Shown piece by piece: positions 52,624 to 60,541 of a stretch of 64,000 nt of DNA. Within the stretch, counting starts at the first letter, position 1, and each line of letters begins with the position of its first letter. The stretch covers positions 213,555-277,554 of the forward strand of contig CAJTBF010000004.1 of assembly GCA_910574195.1 (NCBI GenBank). The letters run 5' to 3'. The stretch is from Lachnospiraceae bacterium. Its GTDB lineage: Bacteria > Bacillota > Clostridia > Lachnospirales > Lachnospiraceae. The position numbers and the translations under genes are program-made. The notes beneath the pieces are model-generated. The model had not been told where the DNA came from. It searched no databases and saw only the letters and a program-made list of their open reading frames with translations.

Positions 52624-54357
52624 TCACGCCTGCTTTTGTTTCTGCCCTGCCAGCGTCTTCACACTGTCAAATGCAATCACTACCGCCAACACCACCAGCA
52701 ATACGCTGATCACCAATCGAATCACACTCCATACCGGATCCGTACCCGCCGTTACATTTCCAAAATTTTTCATAATGGTCTGGCAAAGGGACGTAAGCGT
52801 TACAATCAACATAAACGCCATTGGAAGAAAGAACATCTTATTGTTCTTCCCCATCTTCCCCAGCCAGGTCGCTACCGCCATTAATCCTAACGCTGCCAGT
52901 AACTGATTGGCGGCCCCAAAGAGCGGCCATACATTGGCATAACCCGTCATTCCAAGCGCAATCCCAAGTACCACGGTAATTCCCGTCGCCACATACGGGT
53001 TCGTCAAAATCTTTTTATATCCTGTCGCATCTTTTGGATCCTGTCCCGGTTCCAGCCAGAATTCCTGGAACATATAGCGTGCAAGACGAGTCGCCGTATC
53101 CAGAGATGTCAGACAAAATGCAGACACTGCCAGTACCAACATGGAAAAAATCACATTTTGCGCCCCTTGCAAAAACGGGATTGTGGCACACATCTCGGAA
53201 ATCCCCGTTGCAAACACATTCGTCGGAACCACCAGTTCCCCTCCTGCATAACGCTGCCACACATACCCTACCGCGCACAAAGAAATCAAAGCCAGCGCAC
53301 ATTCAATCAGCATACCGCCATATGCAATAGGCCGGGCATCTTTCTCATTGTCCAACTGCTTTGCCGTAGTACCCGAGCCCACCAGAGAATGAAAGCCGGA
53401 GATCGCCCCGCAGGCAATGGTAATGAATAATGCCGGAAACAGATTCCCCAGAGAAGCCCCTGTGGGCGCCAGCGTATCCGTAAAACCGGTAAATGCCGGG
53501 ATCGTCAAAGAAGCGTTGCCTGTAATACCGGCGCCAAGCACTCCGATCACCGCAACTCCCATCATAAAATACAGTAAAAACGAACTCAGATAATCACGAG
53601 GCTGCAGCAAAATCCAGACCGGAGTTACCGAGGCGACCAAAATATAAATTCCCACAATGATCATCCATGTCTTATTCGTCAGATACAACGGATGCCAGTT
53701 CAGTCCGATCACCATACAGATTACAATGGCCGCTACCCCAATGATCGTGGAAACACCAAGAGGCGCATTCCGCCGGTATACCAGCAGGCCAAATATAATC
53801 GAAATTACAATGAACAGCAGCGAAATCATGGCCGTAGAGGCGTTGGCAGCCGATGCAGTATAATCAATCTCTCCCGCCTCAGTAAACGTCGCCATAAATG
53901 TATTTGCTACAATAGAGGCAAAAGCCGCAACGACCAGAATCAACGTCAGATAAGAAAAGGTAAGAAAGATCTTCTTCGCCTTTTTTCCCATTGCTTCGGA
54001 GATTACTTCCCCGATGGACTGCCCCCGGTTTCGAATGGATGCAAACAATGCGCCGAAATCATGGACAGCGCCAAAAAAGATTCCTCCTATCAACACCCAC
54101 AGCAGCACCGGCACCCATCCAAATACTGCCGCCTGAATCGGCCCGTTGATCGGACCGGCGCCTGCAATAGAGGAAAAATGGTGCCCCATAAGTACAGGCG
54201 TTTTTGCCGGACAATAATCCACCCCGTCCTGCAATTCATGCGACGGCGTCTTTCTGGCCGGATCAATGCCCCATTGTTCTGCCAGCCATTTGCCATATAC
54301 AAGATACGCAATGGCCAAAATGAGAATCCCCGCTAATAAAATGAATACTGCATTCAT
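52624..54357 (-). CDS. cstA: CstA-family carbon starvation/pyruvate-peptide transporter
   Basis: A 577-residue protein with about 15-18 membrane segments and the CstA signature HHFSSIAGAGPINGP near residue 60, then GAVHDFGALFASIRNRGQSI. CstA proteins import peptides or pyruvate under carbon limitation. The ATG at 54357 is 8 bases from AAGGAG. It follows a 187-residue hypothetical gene by 20 bases in one operon. Confidence 0.9.
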   Translation of the reverse strand: MNAVFILLAGILILAIAYLVYGKWLAEQWGIDPARKTPSHELQDGVDYCPAKTPVLMGHHFSSIAGAGPINGPIQAAVFGWVPVLLWVLIGGIFFGAVHDFGALFASIRNRGQSIGEVISEAMGKKAKKIFLTFSYLTLILVVAAFASIVANTFMATFTEAGEIDYTASAANASTAMISLLFIVISIIFGLLVYRRNAPLGVSTIIGVAAIVICMVIGLNWHPLYLTNKTWMIIVGIYILVASVTPVWILLQPRDYLSSFLLYFMMGVAVIGVLGAGITGNASLTIPAFTGFTDTLAPTGASLGNLFPALFITIACGAISGFHSLVGSGTTAKQLDNEKDARPIAYGGMLIECALALISLCAVGYVWQRYAGGELVVPTNVFATGISEMCATIPFLQGAQNVIFSMLVLAVSAFCLTSLDTATRLARYMFQEFWLEPGQDPKDATGYKKILTNPYVATGITVVLGIALGMTGYANVWPLFGAANQLLAALGLMAVATWLGKMGKNNKMFFLPMAFMLIVTLTSLCQTIMKNFGNVTAGTDPVWSVIRLVISVLLVVLAVVIAFDSVKTLAGQKQKQA

Positions 54358-54377
54358 AATCCACACTCCTTCTTTTT

Positions 54378-54941
54378 CTATCTTTCTTCTTTAAACTTTG
54401 CTTTTGCCGGCTTTTTCTGTTCAAACTGCTTTTGATAGCCTCTGATCAGTTCCCTTGCCGCCCGGTTCCCCAAAATCCTCTGATTCTTCAAGTCAAGGAC
54501 CAGCAACCTTCCTTCAGAATATCCCCGGATACCGAAACGATAATTTTTAAAAAAATGAAATCGGGCGATTTCTTTTTTCACTTCCTTTGACACACCATTC
54601 TCACACAAAAAAATCCCTGTAAGATATGTATACATATGATCCTTTTCCGTGCAATTCTTTCCCCCACGTACAAACTGTGGTTCCAGATGAGTCGCAATCT
54701 CATGCCGGAAACTCTGCACCACCTCCTCCGTACAGGTATTCCTGCATGAAAAAAACACATGCTCGAAACAATTCGCCCGCCATAATTCTGCCTTTTTCAC
54801 AAAAACGTACTTCGCACTGGTTACACGAAACGCCGCATAAGCATCATAGAACACCCCGTTACTTTCAAAGGGACGGGTAACGTCAAATGCCTGCCGGTAA
54901 GAAACCAGTAGTTTTTCCAAAAGTTTTTGTGCCTTTTCCAC
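54378..54941 (-). CDS. Hypothetical protein preceding cstA
   Basis: A 187-residue soluble, basic protein with no family I recognise. It has several cysteines (CRNTCTEEVV, GKNCTEKD), a mid-part HMYTYLTGIFLCENGVSK, and ends in a Lys-rich tail (KKPAKAKFKEER). The frame extends to 54974, but a GTG at 54941 has GAGGTG at good spacing, so I start there. It lies in an operon with cstA, suggesting a role linked to that transporter. Confidence 0.55.
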   Translation of the reverse strand: MEKAQKLLEKLLVSYRQAFDVTRPFESNGVFYDAYAAFRVTSAKYVFVKKAELWRANCFEHVFFSCRNTCTEEVVQSFRHEIATHLEPQFVRGGKNCTEKDHMYTYLTGIFLCENGVSKEVKKEIARFHFFKNYRFGIRGYSEGRLLVLDLKNQRILGNRAARELIRGYQKQFEQKKPAKAKFKEER

Positions 54942-54966
54942 ACATCTCACCTCTCTCGTACAAAAC

Positions 54967-55005
54967 AAAACCACTTTCTGAGTATATCTCTCTGAAAGTG
55001 GTTTT
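54967..55005 (-). terminator. Stem-loop with T-rich tail ahead of the cstA operon
   Basis: AAACCACTTTC pairs with GAAAGTGGTTT across about 15 bases and is followed on the minus strand by TGTTTTG. It could end the Na/Pi symporter transcript or act as an attenuator in the cstA-operon leader, since only 25 bases separate it from the start of the first gene. Confidence 0.5.
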
Positions 55006-55038
55006 GCAATGATCTATTTTATACTTTTTTTATAAATT

Positions 55039-55181
55039 GTAACAGTTCAGCCTTCAGCCTCACTGTTACGGAATTTGCCCATTCCAAGTCGCCTACGGCG
55101 AGGGGCAAATTCTCTCCTGGCACAATCTACGCGTTCTCACGGACTTTGCAGCAAGTGCAAAGTCCTGGGCTGAACTGTTAC
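55039..55181. mobile_element. 143-bp mini-element with 8-bp target duplication (copy C)
   Basis: The ends GTAACAGTTCAGCC and GGCTGAACTGTTAC are 14-bp inverted repeats. The flanks are TATAAATT on both sides (55031-55038, 55182-55189). Its internal stems differ in sequence from copy A, but pairing is kept: GGACTTTGCA/TGCAAAGTCC around the same GCAAG loop, and GAATTTGCCC/GGGGCAAATTC. Confidence 0.75.
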
Positions 55182-55240
55182 TATAAATTACATATTTATT
55201 TTATAGTCTTCCGCGTTAAAATTCTTCCGGCGTTCTTCTC

Positions 55241-56875
55241 CTACACAGTCAGCACCTCTTCTGCAATATTGCGCGAGTGGTCCGAAATCCTCTCCAGACA
55301 TACCAGTGCGTCCAGATATACAATTCCCGCGTCTGTATTGCACTCCCCGCTGGCCAGACGTTTCATATGCCCGCTGCGCAGCCGGATCTCCAGATCATCC
55401 GCCTGACTTTCTTTCTCGATGACCTTCATGGCTTTCTCTTTGTCATACCCCGCGAATGCCTCCACCGCATACGTAAAACTATCGGAGCATACCGCGATCA
55501 TCTCCTTCATCTCCCTTGTGCCTATCTCACTGAACGAGGCTTTGCGTTCTGCCATAGTCTCTGCAAACTCGGAAATATTTTCACAGTAGTCGCTGATACG
55601 CTCCATATCCGACAGGACCTGAAGCAGGCTCGCCACATGCTGATGCTCTTTCTCATTCAGAGACAGGGCGCTTAACTTTACCACATAATCGGTAATTCCA
55701 CGACATAGTCTGTCCACAATACTTTCCTCTTCCCGAATCTGCCGGATCTTTTCCGGATCCATCGTGAAAATCACGTCCCGGGACTTATCCATCGTACGCA
55801 CAACGATATTTCCCATTCGGACAATTTCACTGACCGCAGACTGCAAAGCGATTCCCGGTGTTTCCAGAATACGTTCATCCAACAAAACTCTGCTCTCATC
55901 TGTCTCCTGCTCGTCTTCCCGCTCCAGCTTGCGCGCCAGCTTAATAATCAGATCGGACACCGGGAATAAAAGCACCGTCGTTCCGATATTAAATACCGTA
56001 TGCACCGTACTGATCTGTGTCTGCGTGATCATCCCCATACCTGCTCCCGGAAATACCACCTTGAACAGTACAATGGCGACAATACTGAAAATCAAAGTTC
56101 CAATCACATTAAACAGCAGATGCATGATTCCCGCCGTCTTCGCCGCTTTCTTGGCACCGATACCGGATAAAATAGCCGTCACACAGGTTCCGATATTCTG
56201 TCCCATGATGATATAGATTGCCGCATTAAACGGTACCAGCCCGGCAGCCGCAAGACTCTGAAGAATTCCCACCGATGCGGAGGAACTCTGAATCACCGCC
56301 GTAACCACAGCCCCGGCTATAATCCCCAGAAGCGGATTATGTCCCAATACAACAAACAGACTCCGGAACCCCTCGGACTCCTGCAGAGGGGAAACCGCCG
56401 CAGACATGGTCGTAATACCCACAAACAGCAAACCAAACCCGATAATAATACTGGAAATATCCTTTGTGGAACGCCGTGTTCCCGTCAGCATCACAATCAC
56501 ACCTGCCATAATCGCAATGGGCGCCAGATTCCCCGGACTTAAAAACTTCGCCCATTCCACACTGGAAACCAGCCATCCGGTCACCGTCGTTCCCACGTTG
56601 GCTCCCATGATCACACCCATGGCCTGGCTCAGATTCATAATCCCGGCGTTGACAAACCCGACCACCATGACTGTGGTCGCGGAAGAGCTCTGAATTACCG
56701 CCGTAATCATCGCGCCCAGAAGCACTCCCATAAACTTGTTTCTGGTCAATGCCTCCAGCATCGTCTTCATCCTGCTACCGGCCGCATTCTCCAACCCCTG
56801 TGCCATAATCTGCATGCCATAAATAAACATCCCAAGCCCCCCGATAAACGGGATAATAATGCTTACGTAATCCAT
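55241..56875 (-). CDS. Na+/phosphate symporter with PhoU-like domain
   Basis: 544 residues. The membrane part holds the two NptA-type repeats with QSSSATTVMVVGF near residue 65 and VIQSSSASVGILQS near 190. From about residue 330 there is a PhoU-like helical domain (MEKRISDYCEN-like stretch: DMERISDYCENISEFA, and a second copy near LERISDHSRNIAEE). Import of phosphate with Na+ is the family role. The ATG at 56875 follows AGGAGG. It is the last minus-strand gene before the spoVAE gene. Confidence 0.88.
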   Translation of the reverse strand: MDYVSIIIPFIGGLGMFIYGMQIMAQGLENAAGSRMKTMLEALTRNKFMGVLLGAMITAVIQSSSATTVMVVGFVNAGIMNLSQAMGVIMGANVGTTVTGWLVSSVEWAKFLSPGNLAPIAIMAGVIVMLTGTRRSTKDISSIIIGFGLLFVGITTMSAAVSPLQESEGFRSLFVVLGHNPLLGIIAGAVVTAVIQSSSASVGILQSLAAAGLVPFNAAIYIIMGQNIGTCVTAILSGIGAKKAAKTAGIMHLLFNVIGTLIFSIVAIVLFKVVFPGAGMGMITQTQISTVHTVFNIGTTVLLFPVSDLIIKLARKLEREDEQETDESRVLLDERILETPGIALQSAVSEIVRMGNIVVRTMDKSRDVIFTMDPEKIRQIREEESIVDRLCRGITDYVVKLSALSLNEKEHQHVASLLQVLSDMERISDYCENISEFAETMAERKASFSEIGTREMKEMIAVCSDSFTYAVEAFAGYDKEKAMKVIEKESQADDLEIRLRSGHMKRLASGECNTDAGIVYLDALVCLERISDHSRNIAEEVLTV

Positions 56876-56965
56876 CACTTCCTCCTATGATAACACTGTA
56901 CACTGATATATTTTTCCAAATAACGTCCAGAATTACGATATCATTATTTTCGACAAAATACAATC

Positions 56966-57322
56966 TTATTTTTTCATCCGCGGTTCGAAAATCAGGGACG
57001 CCAGATATCCGAACACAAGCGCCGCGCAGATCCCGGCCGCGCTTGCCTGAAAACCGCCCTGAAAAATCCCCAGGAATCCCCCTTTATCCACGGCCTCTTT
57101 TACGCCCTGCCACAGTGTGTTTCCAAAACCGAGAAGCGGTACGCTTGCTCCGGCGCCGGCAAACTCCTGAAAAGGTTTATAAATATTACAAAATCCCAGT
57201 ATGGCGCCGCCGCATACCAACAGCACCATCACCCTTCCCGGCATCAGCTTCGTCCGATCCAGCAGAATCTGTACCAATGCACAGATCAGACCTCCGATTA
57301 AAAACGCCTTCATATAATCCAT
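56966..57322 (-). CDS. spoVAE: Stage V sporulation protein AE
   Basis: A 118-residue membrane protein with four hydrophobic segments and the SpoVAE stretch FLIGGLICALVQILLDRTKL and GASVPLLGFGNTLWQGV. With SpoVAC and SpoVAD it moves dipicolinic acid into the forespore and out on germination. The ATG at 57322 follows GGGAGG, 16 bases after spoVAD. It is homologous to spoVAC (the GAGA.VPI.GF region). Confidence 0.9.
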   Translation of the reverse strand: MDYMKAFLIGGLICALVQILLDRTKLMPGRVMVLLVCGGAILGFCNIYKPFQEFAGAGASVPLLGFGNTLWQGVKEAVDKGGFLGIFQGGFQASAAGICAALVFGYLASLIFEPRMKK

Positions 57323-57338
57323 ATCATTTCCTCCCTGT

Positions 57339-58376
57339 CTAATTTACGTGTTCCAGCACAATTCCATGTGCAATTCCCGGCACACTTGCCCCCTCGTTAA
57401 AACTAACTGTGGACATCAGTGCGCCTGTGGGCACAAATAATACCCGTTTCCACTCCCCTTTTCGCAGCTTGGGCAGAATATAAGAAGATAATGTGACCGC
57501 AGCACAGCCGCATCCGCTTCCCCCTGCGTGGGTATCCTGCGTCTTCTGGTCAAAAATCGTGATTCCACAATCCATATGCTTTGTGCGGATATCATACCCT
57601 TTCTCCCGCAACAGATCAAAAAGAATATCCTGTCCCACATATCCCAGATCTCCCGTGATAATCCGATCGTACTCTTCGGCATCCCGGCCAAAATCCCTGA
57701 AATTCTGCATGATCGTATCCATAGCGGCCGGCGCCATACAGGCGCCCATATTCTGGGAATCTTTTAATCCATAATCCACAATCTTTCCCACCGTCACGCC
57801 GGTAATCCGCACATGACTTTTTTCCGTTCCTACCAGAAACGCGCCGCTCCCGGTCACGGTCCAATGTGCAGACGGCGGACGCTGACTGGCATACCCCAAC
57901 GGAAATCGAAATTCTTTTTCCGCACTTCCGAAATGACTGGATGTCACGGCAAGCATATAATCTCCATATCCGGCCGCCACACACATGGATCCCAATGCCA
58001 GCGCTTCCCCTGATGTGGAACAGGCGCCGTACAGCCCGAACATGGGAATCTGAAACGATTCAATCCCCATGGAAGTGGCAATCCCCTGACGGAGTAAATC
58101 GCCCCCGAATAAAAACCGCACCTCCTCCGGCTTTACATGTGCTTTCCCTAACGTCAGAACACAGGCTTCCTTCTGCATATTGCTCTCCGCTTCTTCCCAC
58201 GTCTTTGCCCCGAACAGATCGTCCTGGCTGGTCATATCAAATAACTTTCCAAGAGGCCCTTCCGCCTCCTTACTTCCGGCCACCGAACCGCTGCTGATCA
58301 GATAAGGAGACTCCCGAAAACAAATACTCTGCGCGCCCTTTAACTGGCTTTTTTCATTTTCTTGTTCTTTATACAC
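57339..58376 (-). CDS. spoVAD: Stage V sporulation protein AD
   Basis: A 345-residue thiolase-fold protein, the dipicolinate-binding soluble part of the SpoVA channel: FGLYGACSTSGEALALGSM and DCGITIFDQKTQDTHAGGSG are typical. The start is a GTG at 58376, since no ATG is near; GGGG lies upstream. It is 25 bases from the mini-element at 58402 and no SigG promoter was found ahead of it. Confidence 0.9.
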   Translation of the reverse strand: MYKEQENEKSQLKGAQSICFRESPYLISSGSVAGSKEAEGPLGKLFDMTSQDDLFGAKTWEEAESNMQKEACVLTLGKAHVKPEEVRFLFGGDLLRQGIATSMGIESFQIPMFGLYGACSTSGEALALGSMCVAAGYGDYMLAVTSSHFGSAEKEFRFPLGYASQRPPSAHWTVTGSGAFLVGTEKSHVRITGVTVGKIVDYGLKDSQNMGACMAPAAMDTIMQNFRDFGRDAEEYDRIITGDLGYVGQDILFDLLREKGYDIRTKHMDCGITIFDQKTQDTHAGGSGCGCAAVTLSSYILPKLRKGEWKRVLFVPTGALMSTVSFNEGASVPGIAHGIVLEHVN

Positions 58377-58401
58377 CTAAATTCCCCATTTCCAAGTTTT
58401 T

Positions 58402-58565
58402 TAGAGCGTGTTTGAAAATTGCTTTTTGCAAGATGTTGTCCCAATTTGCATCAGATTTTACGCTGGATTTGGGAGGTGTAGCGGGCTACATTGATCAAAT
58501 CCAGCGTAAAATCTGGTGTGAAGTGGGGCGGCAGATTACAGGAATGAATTTTCAAACACGCTCTA
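58402..58565. mobile_element. 164-bp MITE with 19-bp terminal inverted repeat
   Basis: The ends TAGAGCGTGTTTGAAAATT and AATTTTCAAACACGCTCTA match perfectly. Inside, 58452-58471 and 58496-58515 are 20-bp exact inverted repeats around a small TGTAGC/GCTACA hairpin. There is no ORF. The ends begin with TA, which would suit a TA-duplicating (IS630/Tc1-like) element. It sits between divergent spoVAD and spoVAC. Confidence 0.75.
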
Positions 58566-58619
58566 GGACTTAGTATAAATATAATTTGAAAAAATATACA
58601 AGAAACCAATGAATGGAAT

Positions 58620-58648
58620 GTATAGGATCTGCCTTTTTTTTCATACTA
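58620..58648 (+). promoter_or_regulatory. SigG/SigF-type promoter of spoVAC
   Basis: GTATA (58620-58624), 17 bases, CATACTA (58642-58648), fitting the forespore SigG consensus GHATR-N18-CATNHTA apart from one base of spacing. It is 54 bases ahead of the spoVAC ATG and drives spoVAC, the small gene, spoVAA and spoVAB. Confidence 0.6.
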
Positions 58649-58701
58649 AAAACAGAAACGGATTCATAAGAACAAAATACACAAAATTGTGAGGTAACAA
58701 A

Positions 58702-59160
58702 ATGGATCAAGTAGAAAAAAAGAAGAAAGAAAAACAATATGAAAATTTCGTCAAGAAAAAAACACCGGTCCACAATGTCTGGATCAATATGTGCAAGGCT
58801 TTTCTTACCGGCGGAATCATCTGCACTCTGGGACAGCTTCTATTTAATTACTGTAAAGTAAAAGGACTCTCCCAGGAGGAATGCAGCGGCTGGACTTCCA
58901 TGCTGCTGATTTTGTTCAGTATCATACTAACCGGTATGAATCTCTACCCGAAAATTGCGAAGTGGGGCGGAGCGGGCGCACTGGTTCCCATTACCGGATT
59001 CGCCAATTCCGTAGCGGCGCCGGCCATTGAGTATAAAAAAGAAGGGCAGGTATTCGGAATCGGATGTAAGATTTTCACCATTGCAGGTCCGGTCATTCTG
59101 TATGGTGTCTTTACCACATGGGTACTTGGATTTTTATATTGGCTATGGACCATGATGTGA
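58702..59160 (+). CDS. spoVAC: Stage V sporulation protein AC
   Basis: A 152-residue membrane protein of the SpoVAC family with four or five hydrophobic segments; FLTGGIICTLGQLLFNYCK and GGAGALVPITGFANSVAAPA are characteristic. It is a mechanosensitive-type channel component for dipicolinic acid. The start follows TGAGGT. Unlike the usual gene order it runs away from spoVAD and spoVAE. Confidence 0.92.
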   Translation: MDQVEKKKKEKQYENFVKKKTPVHNVWINMCKAFLTGGIICTLGQLLFNYCKVKGLSQEECSGWTSMLLILFSIILTGMNLYPKIAKWGGAGALVPITGFANSVAAPAIEYKKEGQVFGIGCKIFTIAGPVILYGVFTTWVLGFLYWLWTMM

Positions 59161-59250
59161 ACCGGAAGCGAAGGGCAAACAGCTTAACGCTGTCCGTATA
59201 TTTTTTACGGAATATCAGATACTATCGAAAAGAGAAAGGAGAGATGCCTG

Positions 59251-59412
59251 ATGGAAGAAGCAAGAAGAAAGATTCGTGTCTGTCTGTTTAGTATTGTTCT
59301 GGCAGCGGCAGTCGTCGGGATATGCTACTATTATTTTGACGGAAGGACGGAAGTGCCGGGTAGTGAGGGGACTTTAATTTTCCATTCTGTGGAGGGGGAT
59401 TATGGCTGCTGA
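59251..59412 (+). CDS. Small 53-residue membrane protein between spoVAC and spoVAA
   Basis: ATG at 59251 with AAGGAG 8 bases upstream; the stop lies inside the first codons of spoVAA (11-base overlap). Predicted: basic start MEEARRKIRV, one membrane segment (LFSIVLAAAVVGICYYYF), then a short outward tail ending SVEGDYGC. The overlap and ribosome site argue for real translation and coupling to spoVAA. No family is recognised. Confidence 0.5.
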   Translation: MEEARRKIRVCLFSIVLAAAVVGICYYYFDGRTEVPGSEGTLIFHSVEGDYGC

Positions 59413-60067
59413 AAAGGATACGCTTTATCTGAAGGGGGACCGGGATGTAGAAGTCTCAAAACGGGACGTGACGCTGGGAGATTTGCTGACATTTGAATGC
59501 AGCAATAAGACGGTTATTCCCAAGGTAAAAACTCTGAAAATCCTGAAGATTCCCGAAAACGGAAAGCAGCGGTATGTCGTATCGATCCTGAAAATCATCG
59601 CCTGCATTCATGAAAAATATCCGGGACTGGATATTCAGAACCTGGGGGAAAGCGATATCATTGTAACATATGAAGATCAAAATACATCAGGAGCATTCCT
59701 GCACCTGGTGAAAACGGCGCTTGTCGCATTACTGACCTTTTCCGGATCTACCTTTGCGATCATGGCTTTTAATAACGATGCTTCCGTCTCCAAATTGTTT
59801 TCCCAGATTTATCAATTTGTGATGGGAACAAAGGCAGATGGATTTACAATGCTGGAAATCAGCTACTCGGTAGGAATTACCGTTGGAATCCTGGTATTTT
59901 TCAATCATTTTGGAAAGAAACGTTTTACGGTGGATCCCACACCTTTGGAAGTACAGATGCGGGTTTATGAAAATGATATTCAGACCACCTTAATTGAAAA
60001 TGCCTCAAGAAAGGAGGAAGAAATGGATGTGGGCAAAACAAATTCTTCTGGGCGTTCTGGGGCTTAG
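59402..60067 (+). CDS. spoVAA: Stage V sporulation protein AA
   Basis: A 221-residue protein of the SpoVAA type: a soluble N-terminal domain (DTLYLKGDRDVEVSKRDVTL) and two membrane segments in the C-terminal half (VKTALVALLTFSGSTFAI near residue 105, SVGITVGILVFFNHFGKK near 160). The GGAGGGGG ribosome site lies just before ATG 59402. It overlaps spoVAB by 41 bases. Confidence 0.85.
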   Translation: MAAEKDTLYLKGDRDVEVSKRDVTLGDLLTFECSNKTVIPKVKTLKILKIPENGKQRYVVSILKIIACIHEKYPGLDIQNLGESDIIVTYEDQNTSGAFLHLVKTALVALLTFSGSTFAIMAFNNDASVSKLFSQIYQFVMGTKADGFTMLEISYSVGITVGILVFFNHFGKKRFTVDPTPLEVQMRVYENDIQTTLIENASRKEEEMDVGKTNSSGRSGA

Positions 60068-60443
60068 TTCAGGAATCGTCATCGCGGGGGGCCTTTTCGC
60101 ATTGATTGTAGAGCTGGGAGTAATTGCGGATTTCGCGGACCGAACGCATACAGCGGACAGGATTTTGCTGTATGAAGACTGTGCGGCATTGGGGGGAATT
60201 GCGGGAAATATTCTCTCGGTATTTCACCCTCAGGCAGGTTTACCGGCGTTCCTTCTGCCGGTTTTTGGATTACTGGCCGGGATGTTCGTAGGCTGTTGGG
60301 CTATGGCTCTGGCGGAAGTATTGAATGTATTTCCGATTTTCATCCGCAGATTAAAGATTGTGCGCTATACGGCAGCCTTTATTATCAGCATGGCACTGGG
60401 GCGCGGATTCGGCGCAGGACTTTATTTATTCCAACGATGGTAG
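60027..60443 (+). CDS. spoVAB: Stage V sporulation protein AB
   Basis: A 138-residue four-helix membrane protein of the SpoVAB family (GLSSGIVIAGGLFALIVELG, LPVFGLLAGMFVGCWAMALA EV-type ending). The ATG at 60027 lies within spoVAA, 9 bases from AGGAGG. A terminator follows directly at 60443. Confidence 0.85.
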   Translation: MWAKQILLGVLGLSSGIVIAGGLFALIVELGVIADFADRTHTADRILLYEDCAALGGIAGNILSVFHPQAGLPAFLLPVFGLLAGMFVGCWAMALAEVLNVFPIFIRRLKIVRYTAAFIISMALGRGFGAGLYLFQRW

Positions 60444-60472
60444 GGGGATCCCAAAAGGGATCCCTCATTTTT
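60443..60472 (+). terminator. Terminator of the spoVAC-AA-AB operon
   Basis: GGGATCCC, AAAA loop, GGGATCCC, then TCATTTTT, immediately after the spoVAB stop. Confidence 0.75.
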
Positions 60473-60522
60473 ATGTCATAGTATACGGTTGGTACATCAT
60501 TTTGCTGTTTCCTTTAATAATG

Positions 60523-60541
60523 AATTTTCAAACACACTCTA
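60523..60541. mobile_element. Lone terminal-repeat end of the spoVA MITE family
   Basis: AATTTTCAAACACACTCTA differs in one base from the right end of the element at 58402-58565 and continues with the same AGG. No left end is near. Its last bases supply the TAG stop of sigF. Confidence 0.65.
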
